Shown here piece after piece: positions 13,890 through 22,299 of a stretch of DNA of 32,431 nt. Both the position numbers and the translations under genes were made by a program. The DNA is from an uncultured Desulfosporosinus sp. (lineage in GTDB: Bacteria > Bacillota > Desulfitobacteriia > Desulfitobacteriales > Desulfitobacteriaceae): assembly GCA_927405585.1 (NCBI GenBank), contig CAKMJS010000080.1, positions 1 through 32,431 of the forward strand, given 5' to 3'. The notes under the pieces are model-generated. The model was not told the origin of the DNA. It did not search any database and worked only from the letters and a program-made list of their open reading frames with translations. Within the stretch, counting starts at the first letter, position 1. Every line of letters begins with the position of its first letter.

Positions 13890-15173
13890 TCAACCAGCCT
13901 TAGTTTCTTGGATTTCTACAATTACTTTCTGGATCCGGTGATTCCGAACTTCCTCAATATAAATTTTGAAGTCTCCAAACACCATGGTTTCTCCCTTTTT
14001 AGGTAGATACCCTAAATTTTCCGAAACCCACCCACTTAACGTATTACAAGAAGTTTCAATTGAATACACATTTAAAACATCACAAAATGTATCAATTGAT
14101 ATTCCTCCACTTAAACGAATTTTATTCTCGCTAATATTTTCAACTAGGATTTCTTTTTCTTCATAATCATCATTTTCATCCCAAATTTCTCCAACAATTT
14201 CTTCCAAAATGTCCTCAATTGAAATTATACCTAAAGTTCCTCCATACTCGTCTAAAACAATAGCTAGGTGAACTTTTCTTTTCTGTAATTCTTTTAAGAG
14301 ATTTGAAATTTTAACCGATGAAATTACAAAATAAGGTTTCCTAAGAATTATTCCTATGTCAAATATATTATGCTGTACATATTGTTCAAAGAAATCTCTG
14401 TGCGAAATAACACCAACTATATTGTCGGTTGTCCCGTCGTATATAGGCATCCGTGAATACTTTTCTTGAATAAAGATATCTTTTATCTGATCTATCGTTG
14501 AATTGATAGATACCGCTACCATATCTGGTCTTGGCGTTAAGATGTCTTTAACGACAATATCATCAAACTCAATCGCATTATGAATTAATTCTTTTTCTTG
14601 AGTAAGAAATTTTCCTTCTTCTTCACCAATTTCAACTAATGCTTTAACGTCTTCATCCGTAACAGTTGATTCTTCATGGTTTGATCCAATAACCTTTGCA
14701 ACACCTACCCTTAATTTAACAAAAAGCCAGGTAATAGGATGAAAGACTATCATAACGATCCCTAAAGAAGCTGATACAGTCATTAAAAACTTTTCTGCAT
14801 ATGGTTTTGCTAAAGATTTTGGTAAAACTTCACCAAATGTTAAAACTAAAATCGTTATGACTACTGTTGTAACAAAAAGTGTACTACCGCTATCCCCAAA
14901 CATATCTGTTGCAATCTTAGTAGCAATAGTGGCCATGGCAATATTTACAATGTTATTGCCAATTAAGAGGGTCGATAAGGTTTGATCGAAATTTTTCATC
15001 ATCTTTAACGAGCGATCGATTTTTACACCATCATTTTGTGCTTGGTTTCGCAATTTGACCTTACTTGCACTTGTAAGTGCCGTTTCTGAGCCTGAAAAAT
15101 AACCTGATAGTATTAATAATGCCCCTAATAGAATGATCCAGTCATAGGGTATACTGTCCAAAACTTTTATCAC
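13890..15173 (-). CDS. CNNM/CorC-type transporter with DUF21, CBS pair and CorC_HlyC domain
   Basis: 427 residues. Order: an N-terminal DUF21 (CNNM) domain with three to four membrane helices (about 1-190, including YFSGSETALTSASKVKL and LLIGNNIVNIAMA), a CBS pair (about 205-330, DILTPRPDMVAVSI ... IVLDEYGGTLGIISIEDILEEIVGEI in parts) and the C-terminal CorC_HlyC domain (about 345-423). These proteins are linked to Mg2+/Co2+ efflux or Mg2+ transport; the CBS pair binds Mg-ATP. The frame opens with GTG 15173, but GGAGTG overlaps that codon; a TTG at 15161 is eleven bases behind the site and is an alternative start. It is divergent from a paralogue at 15380 across a 206-base AT-rich gap. Confidence 0.9.
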   Translation of the reverse strand: MIKVLDSIPYDWIILLGALLILSGYFSGSETALTSASKVKLRNQAQNDGVKIDRSLKMMKNFDQTLSTLLIGNNIVNIAMATIATKIATDMFGDSGSTLFVTTVVITILVLTFGEVLPKSLAKPYAEKFLMTVSASLGIVMIVFHPITWLFVKLRVGVAKVIGSNHEESTVTDEDVKALVEIGEEEGKFLTQEKELIHNAIEFDDIVVKDILTPRPDMVAVSINSTIDQIKDIFIQEKYSRMPIYDGTTDNIVGVISHRDFFEQYVQHNIFDIGIILRKPYFVISSVKISNLLKELQKRKVHLAIVLDEYGGTLGIISIEDILEEIVGEIWDENDDYEEKEILVENISENKIRLSGGISIDTFCDVLNVYSIETSCNTLSGWVSENLGYLPKKGETMVFGDFKIYIEEVRNHRIQKVIVEIQETKAG

Positions 15174-15379
15174 ACTCCAAAGTTAATATTAAATTGCATT
15201 CAAGTTCTAATATTAGCATAATAATTACGACTTTTCAATTTTGGCGAGTCATGAAAAAGCGAATGCGTGTATTCAATTTTCAATCATAGGGCACTATGTC
15301 TTGTAAGGACAAAATCGTTTACCATGCAAAAAAACCTAAGCGGATTTGTAAAGTGAAAATTGAGGAGATTAAAAATTAA

Positions 15380-16666
15380 ATGCTTACGATTAATCTATTG
15401 ATTATTGTTATCCTTATCATTGCAACAGCATTTTTTGTCGCTACTGAGTTTGCTATTGTTAAGCTTAGACCGAGCCGTGTGGATCAAATGGTATTGGAAG
15501 GTAGGAAAAATGCGCTAGCAATACAAAAAGTGACAAGTAATTTGGACGGTTATTTATCTGCCTGTCAGTTAGGAATCACCGTTACTGCTTTAGGATTGGG
15601 GATGCTTGGTAAACCGACAGTTGAGACGATTCTTTATCCAGTTTTCGAGCAAACGAATATGCCAGCTGAAGCTGTATCCCTAATATCTTATACTATAGCA
15701 TTTTCTTTAATAACATTCTTACATGTGGTCATAGGAGAACTGGCACCCAAATCATTGGCGATCCAAAAGGCAGAAATAGTGAGTATTGTGTGTGCAAGAC
15801 CCATTATAATGTTTTATAAAATAATGTATCCTTTTATTTGGGTTTTGAATGGTTCAGCCAATCAGTTCATACGATTATTTGGTCTAAAACCTGCTAAAGA
15901 GCACGAAGAAGCACATTCTGAAGAAGAATTAAGGATCATTTTATCTGAAAGTTATAAATGCGGTAAAATCAATCAATCGGAATATGGATATGTCAATAAA
16001 ATTTTTGCTTTTGACGATTTAATGGCTAAGGAAATTATGGTTCCTAGAACGGATATGGTTTGTTTAGATCGTTTAAATTCTCTTGAAAAAAATGAAACAA
16101 TTATGCGTGAAGAACAATATACCCGATTTCCCATTATCCACGAGGATAAAGATCATATTATTGGTTTGATCAACACAAAAAAATACTTCATGAACTGTGA
16201 AAAGGGAACAATTCTTGATCTACAGAGCATCATGCAATCCGCTTTGACTGCACCAGAAACTATTCGAGTTAAATCACTATTAAAAAAAATGCAGAAAAAT
16301 GAAGTGCAAATGGCTATTTTGCTGGATGAGTATGGCGGAACTTCTGGTCTCATTACAATTGAAGATATATTGGAGGAAATTGTTGGTGAAATTCGCGATG
16401 AATTCGACGTAGATGAAAATCAAGAGTTTGAAATCATAGATCAAAATCACATTATTGTAGATGGAAAAGTGTCTTTATCCAACATATTTAACCATTTTAG
16501 TGTTGAATTTGAAACGGAAGGCTTGGATACAATAGGCGGATGGTTGAGCTCGCAAAATGCAACTTTCAAAAAGGACGATATTTTGGAAAAAGAAGGTTTA
16601 ACGTTTACTGTCCTTGAGAAGCAGCATCATCGAATTAAACGAGTGAGAATTCAAAGGAATCCATAA
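15380..16666 (+). CDS. CNNM/CorC-type transporter, second paralogue
   Basis: 428 residues with the same architecture as the divergent gene: DUF21 membrane domain (about 1-190; ATAFFVATEFAIVKLRPSRV, LSACQLGITVTALGLGML, HVVIGELAPKSLAIQKA), CBS pair (about 205-325; EIMVPRTDMVCLD, AILLDEYGGTSGLITIEDIL) and a CorC_HlyC domain (about 340-425). The DUF21 part is of the YhdP/YrkA type (GITVTALGLGMLG), different from the GNNIVN type of the minus-strand gene, so these are two old lineages and not a recent duplication. GAGGAG stands twelve bases ahead of the ATG, rather far. Probable role in divalent cation homeostasis. Confidence 0.9.
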   Translation: MLTINLLIIVILIIATAFFVATEFAIVKLRPSRVDQMVLEGRKNALAIQKVTSNLDGYLSACQLGITVTALGLGMLGKPTVETILYPVFEQTNMPAEAVSLISYTIAFSLITFLHVVIGELAPKSLAIQKAEIVSIVCARPIIMFYKIMYPFIWVLNGSANQFIRLFGLKPAKEHEEAHSEEELRIILSESYKCGKINQSEYGYVNKIFAFDDLMAKEIMVPRTDMVCLDRLNSLEKNETIMREEQYTRFPIIHEDKDHIIGLINTKKYFMNCEKGTILDLQSIMQSALTAPETIRVKSLLKKMQKNEVQMAILLDEYGGTSGLITIEDILEEIVGEIRDEFDVDENQEFEIIDQNHIIVDGKVSLSNIFNHFSVEFETEGLDTIGGWLSSQNATFKKDDILEKEGLTFTVLEKQHHRIKRVRIQRNP

Positions 16667-16736
16667 CTACATGATCTCCCAGGAAGTGTGACCTCGTGGC
16701 AACGCATAATCAAGAGTACTGTTCAAAAGCTGTACA

Positions 16737-16764
16737 TTGTCAGTTAAGTAACCTGTGCTATAAT
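16737..16764 (+). promoter_or_regulatory. Sigma-A-type promoter
   Basis: TTGTCA (16737-16742) and TATAAT (16759-16764) are separated by 16 bases. This is the best vegetative promoter I see in the window. It drives a transcript that would meet a terminator at 16872-16915, about 100 bases after the expected start. Confidence 0.7.
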
Positions 16765-16769
16765 TAGTT

Positions 16770-16920
16770 CATCAAAATAATCTGCAAATGTTAATCCTGA
16801 AGAGACAGATGAAGTAGTAAGGTGTGTTGGCTATCGGAAATAAACAAGCGATTAAAAGTAAGCTATTTTGTAAGGACATAATGAACCGTTAAAACAGGTT
16901 CATTATGTCCTTTTATTTTT
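16770..16920 (+). ncRNA. Short leader RNA or sRNA ending in a strong terminator
   Basis: Between the promoter and the terminator lie about 100 bases with no reading frame. ATCTG...CAGAT (about 16782-16815) could close an upstream stem. The terminator is AAGGACATAATGAACC paired perfectly with GGTTCATTATGTCCTT (16872-16887 with 16897-16912), followed by TTATTTTT. A promoter, a short untranslated RNA and a terminator directly ahead of a cation-transporter remnant is the layout of a riboswitch or attenuator. It does not match the M-box, yybP-ykoY or NiCo consensus as far as I can judge by eye. It could equally be a free small RNA. Confidence 0.5.
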
Positions 16921-16927
16921 TACATGA

Positions 16928-17494
16928 ATGATGATCGATATCGGTGATGAAAAAGGAACAATATATAAAACTGAACATCGGATGATTGACAATGTTCTCG
17001 AGTTTAATAATAAGACTGTTTCGGACATTATGACACACAGAACTGATATCGTTGCCCTTCCTCTTGGAGCAAGCCTTGATGAAACTCTTGATCTAATTAA
17101 TAAAGAGAAGTATTCGAGAATACCCGTATATAATGATAATATTGACGATATTATAGGATTGTTGTACTCAAAAGACATGATTCAGTATCTCAGAGATAAT
17201 TGTAACCATGAGAATTTTTCTTTGAAGAAACTACTCAGACTACCCTATTTCGTACCGGCTTCAAAAAGAACCGACGAACTGTTTAACGAACTCCAACGGA
17301 ACAGGATGCATATAGCGATTATTATCGATGAATATGGAGGAACAGCAGGAATTGCTACGTTAGAAGATTTACTTGAGGAGATTGTTGGAGATATATTTGA
17401 CGAAGACGATGAAGAAGAAACGTTTTTTGATAAACTCGATGAAAACACATTCATGATCGATGGTTCTGCAAGTCTGGAAGATGTTCAGGATTAG
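16928..17494 (+). pseudogene. CNNM/CorC-type transporter remnant lacking both ends
   Basis: The frame begins in the middle of the family, MMIDIGDEKGTIYKTEHRMI, the linker after the DUF21 domain, and continues through the CBS pair (DIMTHRTDIVALPL; IIIDEYGGTAGIATLEDLL) to DGSASLEDVQD, where a TAG cuts off the C-terminal CorC_HlyC domain. The whole membrane domain is missing; its place is taken by the promoter-leader-terminator unit at 16737-16920. The ATGs at 16928/16931 follow the terminator's T-tract and have no ribosome binding site. Third member of the family in this cluster, and most likely not functional. Confidence 0.8.
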
Positions 17495-17543
17495 GATTGA
17501 TCTTTAAAGCGGAGGAAGTTATTTCTTTATCGGAAACTAGAAA

Positions 17544-17566
17544 AGGCGCTCCATTTGGGAACGCCT
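17544..17566 (-). terminator. Terminator of the nrfHA operon
   Basis: On the minus strand AGGCGTTCC AAAT GGAGCGCCT form a 9-bp stem with one mismatch, followed by TTTTCTAG. It lies about 70 bases after the nrfA stop codon. Confidence 0.65.
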
Positions 17567-17636
17567 CGTACAAAAGTGTCGAAGGACCGTCCCCTCGAAC
17601 GGATAAGAGTTGAATGCTTCGCTGCTCTGATCCAGC

Positions 17637-18989
17637 TTATTGCTTAGGAGTCGTCTCAGGACCAGCGGCTTCAACGGAAGTTCCTGCTCCGGGAGTTTTG
17701 CCTGCATCAGCCCCGGCTGCACCTTCAACGGCAGCTCCTACTGCTAAATTGGCTTTAAGTTGAGCTTGGCGAGCCATATCAATCCCTTCACCGAGAATTC
17801 TTAACGCTTCTTTGGGGCTGTGCCAGCCCATACTGTTTTCAGAAGAGACGAAATCCCAACGCCACCCTGCCTTGCGATGCAAGGACCGAGCTTGAGTCAT
17901 CATGTCTGCCTTAGCAGCAGGGTTCTTGGCTGCAATTGTGATGGCATCAATGGCGTCTGAGAGCGCAGTTTCTAATAAAACCTTAGTCTTAAAAACAGTT
18001 TCCTGAGTCCCGATCACTTGATTCTTTAAGTATTCTTCGCTTTGCTTATGACAGGTTTGACAGGATTGAGAGATATGATTGAGGGGGCTTTGCAGATGAT
18101 GCGAGGATATTTTGGTTTGACCTTGTTTTACATAGGGCATATGGCAATCCGCACAGGCGACACCGTTCGCTGCGTGAACACCCGTCGAAAATAGTTCGTA
18201 ATCTGGATGTTGAGCCTTTAGCATCGGTGCCTGACTTTCTTTATGATCCCAGTCTTTAAAATTTAACTCCTCATACAATTTTTCAGCATCATCCATTTTC
18301 AACCCATATTTCCAGGGAAACGTGACTTTCTTATTATCAGGCTTGAAATAGTATTCGACATGGCACTGGGCACAGACCATGGTTCGCATTTCTTGTCGAC
18401 TGAATTTGACTGGATCGATTCCTCTCGTTTTCAAAGCGTCGAGAAGGGGGATACTGGTAATTGCTAGGGCCATTGTTTTTGGGTCATGACAGTTAGCACA
18501 GGCGATGGGATGCTTGATCTGATCCTTCAACTCCAAAAAGGGAGTTGCCCAAAAGGTATCTCCCATTTTATCGACCAGGGGTTTAACGTTAGGGCTTTTA
18601 CAATTCCAGCAGGAACTGATGGTTTTTGGCCCAATACGTTGGGTGTTGATTACATCTTCCAAAGCCCAAATATGGCCTCGTTCTTCGTTATAATCTTCAG
18701 AAAAGGGATAGCCCGCAAACAGCTTAACTTGGGCAGGAGATTCTTTAAGATGGGATTCAGGGAGGGAACCGCCGAATTTCGAATTCCCCTTTGTTTGTTC
18801 CTTCTGCTTAAGATAGCTGGCATAGTGATCAGGGTATACTTTTCCCCATACGGCGGGATCAAGTTCACCCTCAGGTATTGTAGCAGTCGTGGGTTGATTC
18901 GGTGCTTTTTGGGTACACCCAACGAAAAGAACTCCCGTCATTACTAGGATGAGACAGAGCAACATAACACTGCGCCAGGATTTTTGCAT
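17637..18989 (-). CDS. nrfA: Cytochrome c nitrite reductase, catalytic subunit NrfA (lipoprotein)
   Basis: 450 residues; reduces nitrite to ammonia with six electrons. A type II signal peptide with lipobox LFVGC puts the mature N-terminus at Cys25, so it is anchored outside the cytoplasmic membrane, as in Gram-positive ammonifiers. Five haem motifs are present: the catalytic CWNCK (127-131) with lysine in place of histidine, then CANCH (164-168), CAQCH (206-210), CADCH (279-283) and CQTCH (310-314). The active-site tyrosine fits VEYYF (211-215) and further haem ligands fit HPDYELFSTGVHA. After about residue 410 comes a 40-residue Ala/Gly/Pro-rich tail not seen in the core family. GGAGG stands well ahead of the ATG. 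Second gene of the nrfHA operon, 18 bases behind nrfH. Confidence 0.96.
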   Translation of the reverse strand: MQKSWRSVMLLCLILVMTGVLFVGCTQKAPNQPTTATIPEGELDPAVWGKVYPDHYASYLKQKEQTKGNSKFGGSLPESHLKESPAQVKLFAGYPFSEDYNEERGHIWALEDVINTQRIGPKTISSCWNCKSPNVKPLVDKMGDTFWATPFLELKDQIKHPIACANCHDPKTMALAITSIPLLDALKTRGIDPVKFSRQEMRTMVCAQCHVEYYFKPDNKKVTFPWKYGLKMDDAEKLYEELNFKDWDHKESQAPMLKAQHPDYELFSTGVHAANGVACADCHMPYVKQGQTKISSHHLQSPLNHISQSCQTCHKQSEEYLKNQVIGTQETVFKTKVLLETALSDAIDAITIAAKNPAAKADMMTQARSLHRKAGWRWDFVSSENSMGWHSPKEALRILGEGIDMARQAQLKANLAVGAAVEGAAGADAGKTPGAGTSVEAAGPETTPKQ

Positions 18990-19007
18990 AAAATTGCTAC
19001 CTCCATT

Positions 19008-19493
19008 TTAGCGTATTGGTGTGTAAACAGCTTGGCTACTGAAAGGTTGAGTAGGTGTATCATGTGGTTCTCCGCGATGGCACTCAAAACATTGCAAACC
19101 ATTACTGATGTTAATTTGTGCAACCACCGTAGAATGACATCGAAGGCAGTTGCGTTGAAGTATTTTTTTACTCCATTCCTTTGTATGTAGTACATCCGGT
19201 GGGGCAAAAGTGTTTTTATAATAATCCCTGGCCCCTGAATAGCCTTTGTAAGCGATTTGCTCAAGAATATTATCATGAGGGATGTGACAATCCTTACACC
19301 CCATACCGTTTGTCTCGCGATGTACGCTGTGAAAAGAGGCTTCGTAGGGGATTTTCATGATGTGACAGGTTGTTCCACAATATTGTGTGGTCGATGTCCG
19401 TTCATATTGCATAAATAGAAAGACTCCAGCAATAACCAGCAGTGGCAATCCAATGAGAAGCCGTTTTTTTGCTCGTGAAGATATATGTTTCAT
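19008..19493 (-). CDS. nrfH: NrfH, membrane tetrahaem quinol dehydrogenase of the NapC/NirT family
   Basis: 161 residues: one N-terminal membrane helix (about 11-28, LLIGLPLLVIAGVFLFM) and an extracytoplasmic tetrahaem domain. It takes electrons from menaquinol and hands them to NrfA. Haem motifs: C39-GTT-CH-IM (39-46), CKDCH (66-70), CLRCH (116-120) and CFECH (135-139). The first has the methionine of the NrfH CxxCHxM signature, but the spacing is CX3CH rather than CX2CH, which the DNA confirms. The start is fixed by GGAGGAGG five bases upstream. A palindrome AAACT-N5-AGTTT lies just ahead of it (19508-19522). Confidence 0.93.
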   Translation of the reverse strand: MKHISSRAKKRLLIGLPLLVIAGVFLFMQYERTSTTQYCGTTCHIMKIPYEASFHSVHRETNGMGCKDCHIPHDNILEQIAYKGYSGARDYYKNTFAPPDVLHTKEWSKKILQRNCLRCHSTVVAQINISNGLQCFECHRGEPHDTPTQPFSSQAVYTPIR

Positions 19494-19507
19494 AAGAACC
19501 TCCTCCC

Positions 19508-19522
19508 AAACTGATCTAGTTT
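19508..19522. promoter_or_regulatory. Palindrome in the nrfH leader
   Basis: AAACT GATCT AGTTT is a perfect 5-bp inverted repeat, placed immediately upstream of the nrfH ribosome binding site. It could be an operator for a nitrite- or redox-responsive regulator; it does not match the Fnr consensus. Confidence 0.3.
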
Positions 19523-19601
19523 AGTATGAAGTCATAAGCGTATTTTTATGTAAGTAGGTTGTTTTCACATCCCCACTTTTACTTCTAATCAACAAAACAC
19601 A

Positions 19602-19640
19602 AGCGTCCTCACTCCACTTTGATAGTGAAAGGAGGACGCT
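19602..19640 (-). terminator. Terminator of the two-component/ABC operon
   Basis: AGCGTCCTC (19602-19610) and GAGGACGCT (19632-19640) form a perfect 9-bp stem; on the minus strand it is followed by TGTGTTTTGTTG. It lies about 45 bases after the permease stop codon and separates this operon from nrfHA. Confidence 0.75.
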
Positions 19641-19686
19641 ATAGGTGTTGAAATGGTGTGACAGGAAACACTTGCTTACGACACCC

Positions 19687-22299
19687 CTAAATACTCTCCT
19701 GCTTCAAAGCGTCCACAATATTCTGCTTCTTAACTTTAGTGCTGGAATACAGCATTGCCGAGCTGACGATAGCAAACACAGCAATGATGACATAACCAAT
19801 ACTCGCCCAAGGGAGTGTAAAGCCATAGCTAAAGCTGTTCATCAAAGATCGGTGGATGGCATACATAGCCACGACGCTGAGCGGAAGTCCGTAAACTAAC
19901 GACTTAATCCCATAAAAAATACTTTCATAGTTGATCATTTTATTAAAGCCTTGGGGTGTCATTCCCACAGACTTCAACATCGCAAATTCCCGTTTGCGCA
20001 GGGAAATGCTCGTCGAGATCGTATTGAAAATGTTGGCAATCGAGATTGCCGTAATTAAGACGATAAAGCCATAGGTAAATACGGATATTAACAGGATCAT
20101 CTGCTCATCGTTTTGTCGAACCTGATACAGATTATTAACATATACGTTCCGTTCTTTCATATCCTCGATGGCATGTTGAGTAGCCATTGGATCCGTACTT
20201 TTCAAAAAGAGTTTGGTTTGGAAGTTGGCAATCTCCTGATCACCCATCACTTGATCCAGGACTTCTTCGGAGACAATGATCGTTAACCCTCCGACCACTG
20301 CTGGTAAAACACCCATCGGCGCTTGATCTGTCAAGGCGGCGATTTCTAATGGACTCAAGGAGGTCTCTACGCCTGTCTCCGAAGTCCCCGATTTAATGTA
20401 GAAGAGCTCAATGCTTTGACCAATCTCAGAATTAATGGCCTTTGTTTCCACATACTTCCCCGCATCCCTATCCTCATAGCGGATCGTCTCGATCACAATC
20501 CCAGTCAGCTTATCGAGATTGACGAGTGCTTCGTAATCAGCACCTACCTCTTTGGCGTAGACTTTGAGATTTTCCTCATTTAAAGCATGCAGATTAAGAT
20601 AGTAAGGATAGTTTCCGTTCTTAAGGATGCTCGGGTCCTCCGTTACCCGCTTTTGTAACTCCTTAGCGATCTCTGCTTCCTTGATCCAAGCGTTCACACT
20701 CAGTTCTTTCATAACGCTATACTCGCTGACATCCGGCAGAGAAGCAATGGAGTTAAGCAACTGAACATCAGTTTCAGAATACTCATGGTCTATGGATACT
20801 TCAATATCATAATTCAAACCCTCCTGAGAGAGCTCCACTGATTTTACTAAATTGGCGGTGAAAAAGGATACAGCTAAAAACAAGACAATACTTATGACCA
20901 GTGAAAAGACCGTCGCTTGGTACCTGCGCTTGTTTCGTTTCAAGTTTTTCAAGCCAATTTCTGCTTCGATTCCGAAGAGCTTTCGAATCAATTTCGAAGT
21001 TTTAACGACTTTACCGGTCAGCTTAACCTCGGTTGTTTGCCGAATCGCATCAATCGCTGAAATTTTAGAGGCTTTTTTGGCGGGCCAATACGTGGAAATG
21101 AAGATAGTCAGCATGGAAACTGCGCAGGCAATCACGATCGATACTGGAGTCACAGAGACTCTAAACGATTCCGTCACGTTTAAAGTTCCATCAATGATCG
21201 GGTTAATGAACCAAAACGTAATCCCCATTCCGCCCAGACCTGCCAGGATTCCAATCGGGATACTGATCAATCCAATGATCGCCCCCTCAAAGAATACCGA
21301 GTTTCTCTTCTGCCGTTTCGTTGCTCCCACACTCGAAAGCATCCCTAAATGACGGGACCGTTCGGACACAGAAATCGCGAAGGCATTATAGATTAAGGAA
21401 ACCGAGCCAATCATGATGATCGCCATAATGACCGCCGAGAGCGAATAAAGGGTGCTCTGCAAATTATCGTTATTCGTCACACCATAAAAGCGCAGTAACG
21501 CATTATTGAACTTGACTTCAGCGATGTTGTGTTGCTTCGCCAAAGTTTCGGCATGAGTATAAAGGGAGCGCTGAACTTTCTTTAAGACAACCATGGCCTG
21601 AACGGTCTCCCGATCCTGGGAACCGATCATAGTTTCATCAAGATAGCTGAGGATGGTATACCCCGGCGCCCAGGTTGGTTCCCAGGTCGGACGTTCTATG
21701 ATTCCTACCACGGTGTAACGTTGGGTTGTTTGAACGATTAAGGTTTCGGCGATTGCACCTTTCACCATTTGTAATCGGTTATTCTGGGTAAGGGGTTGTT
21801 TCTCACCTTCCGCTGCGAACCGTTCGCCAATCTCCAGTTCTAGGCGATCACCGATCTTATAGGCGACTTTGGCACTCTCCGCCATTTCTTCCGAGATGAT
21901 CACTTCATGGTCGGCTTGGGGAAGTCGCCCTTCACTCAGTTGAATGGGAAATTGTTCAAATCCTTGGGCATTATACTCTTTAATAAACACATAGGGCTTA
22001 TTTTTATTTTGGGCCCCTTCTAAGAGGGCATAACCACGATCTCTGGAAATGACCACGGTCTTCGTTGCTTGATCGTTTTTTATCCCCTCGAACTGTTCTT
22101 TGTTGACATCTTGGTACTGGACATGCCATTCTCCTTGACTTGCAATCGTCTGCCTCTGCATTAATTCCATGTAGGCGACACTGATCGTGGCCACCGCCAT
22201 CACCATGGCCACTGAAATAATCACGCCCAGGATGGTCACCAGGGTTCGTCGTTTATTCTGCCTCAGATGTCGGATCGTGAGTTGATTGATAATATTCAT
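19687..22299 (-). CDS. ABC transporter permease with two FtsX domains
   Basis: 870 residues. An N-terminal membrane helix (about 17-40), a large extracytoplasmic domain (40-270), an FtsX core (about 280-410, ending in WPAKKASKISAIDAIR), a second helix near 455, a second extracytoplasmic domain (480-720) and a second FtsX core (about 740-860, LRKREFAMLKSVGM... KKQNIVDALK). This double-FtsX layout is that of MacB/VexP/BceB-like exporters and mechanotransmitters, which handle peptides or lipoproteins or sense envelope damage. The ATG overlaps the stop codon of the ATPase gene by four bases, so translation is coupled. The substrate cannot be told, but an adjacent short-loop histidine kinase suggests a peptide-antibiotic or envelope-stress response. 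Confidence 0.9.
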   Translation of the reverse strand: MNIINQLTIRHLRQNKRRTLVTILGVIISVAMVMAVATISVAYMELMQRQTIASQGEWHVQYQDVNKEQFEGIKNDQATKTVVISRDRGYALLEGAQNKNKPYVFIKEYNAQGFEQFPIQLSEGRLPQADHEVIISEEMAESAKVAYKIGDRLELEIGERFAAEGEKQPLTQNNRLQMVKGAIAETLIVQTTQRYTVVGIIERPTWEPTWAPGYTILSYLDETMIGSQDRETVQAMVVLKKVQRSLYTHAETLAKQHNIAEVKFNNALLRFYGVTNNDNLQSTLYSLSAVIMAIIMIGSVSLIYNAFAISVSERSRHLGMLSSVGATKRQKRNSVFFEGAIIGLISIPIGILAGLGGMGITFWFINPIIDGTLNVTESFRVSVTPVSIVIACAVSMLTIFISTYWPAKKASKISAIDAIRQTTEVKLTGKVVKTSKLIRKLFGIEAEIGLKNLKRNKRRYQATVFSLVISIVLFLAVSFFTANLVKSVELSQEGLNYDIEVSIDHEYSETDVQLLNSIASLPDVSEYSVMKELSVNAWIKEAEIAKELQKRVTEDPSILKNGNYPYYLNLHALNEENLKVYAKEVGADYEALVNLDKLTGIVIETIRYEDRDAGKYVETKAINSEIGQSIELFYIKSGTSETGVETSLSPLEIAALTDQAPMGVLPAVVGGLTIIVSEEVLDQVMGDQEIANFQTKLFLKSTDPMATQHAIEDMKERNVYVNNLYQVRQNDEQMILLISVFTYGFIVLITAISIANIFNTISTSISLRKREFAMLKSVGMTPQGFNKMINYESIFYGIKSLVYGLPLSVVAMYAIHRSLMNSFSYGFTLPWASIGYVIIAVFAIVSSAMLYSSTKVKKQNIVDALKQESI

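Noticed and set aside
16770-16870. Match to the Mg2+-sensing M-box, suggested by GTAAGGTG near 16821 and the CorC context
   Set aside because: Only a few bases agree; the conserved internal blocks of the M-box are not present.
18486-18947. A long plus-strand frame (153 codons) inside nrfA
   Set aside because: It lies fully antisense to the haem-binding core of nrfA, has no ribosome binding site and no family resemblance.
20852-21352. A plus-strand frame of 166 codons inside the permease gene
   Set aside because: Antisense shadow of an intact, well-conserved FtsX domain; composition is that of a complementary strand.
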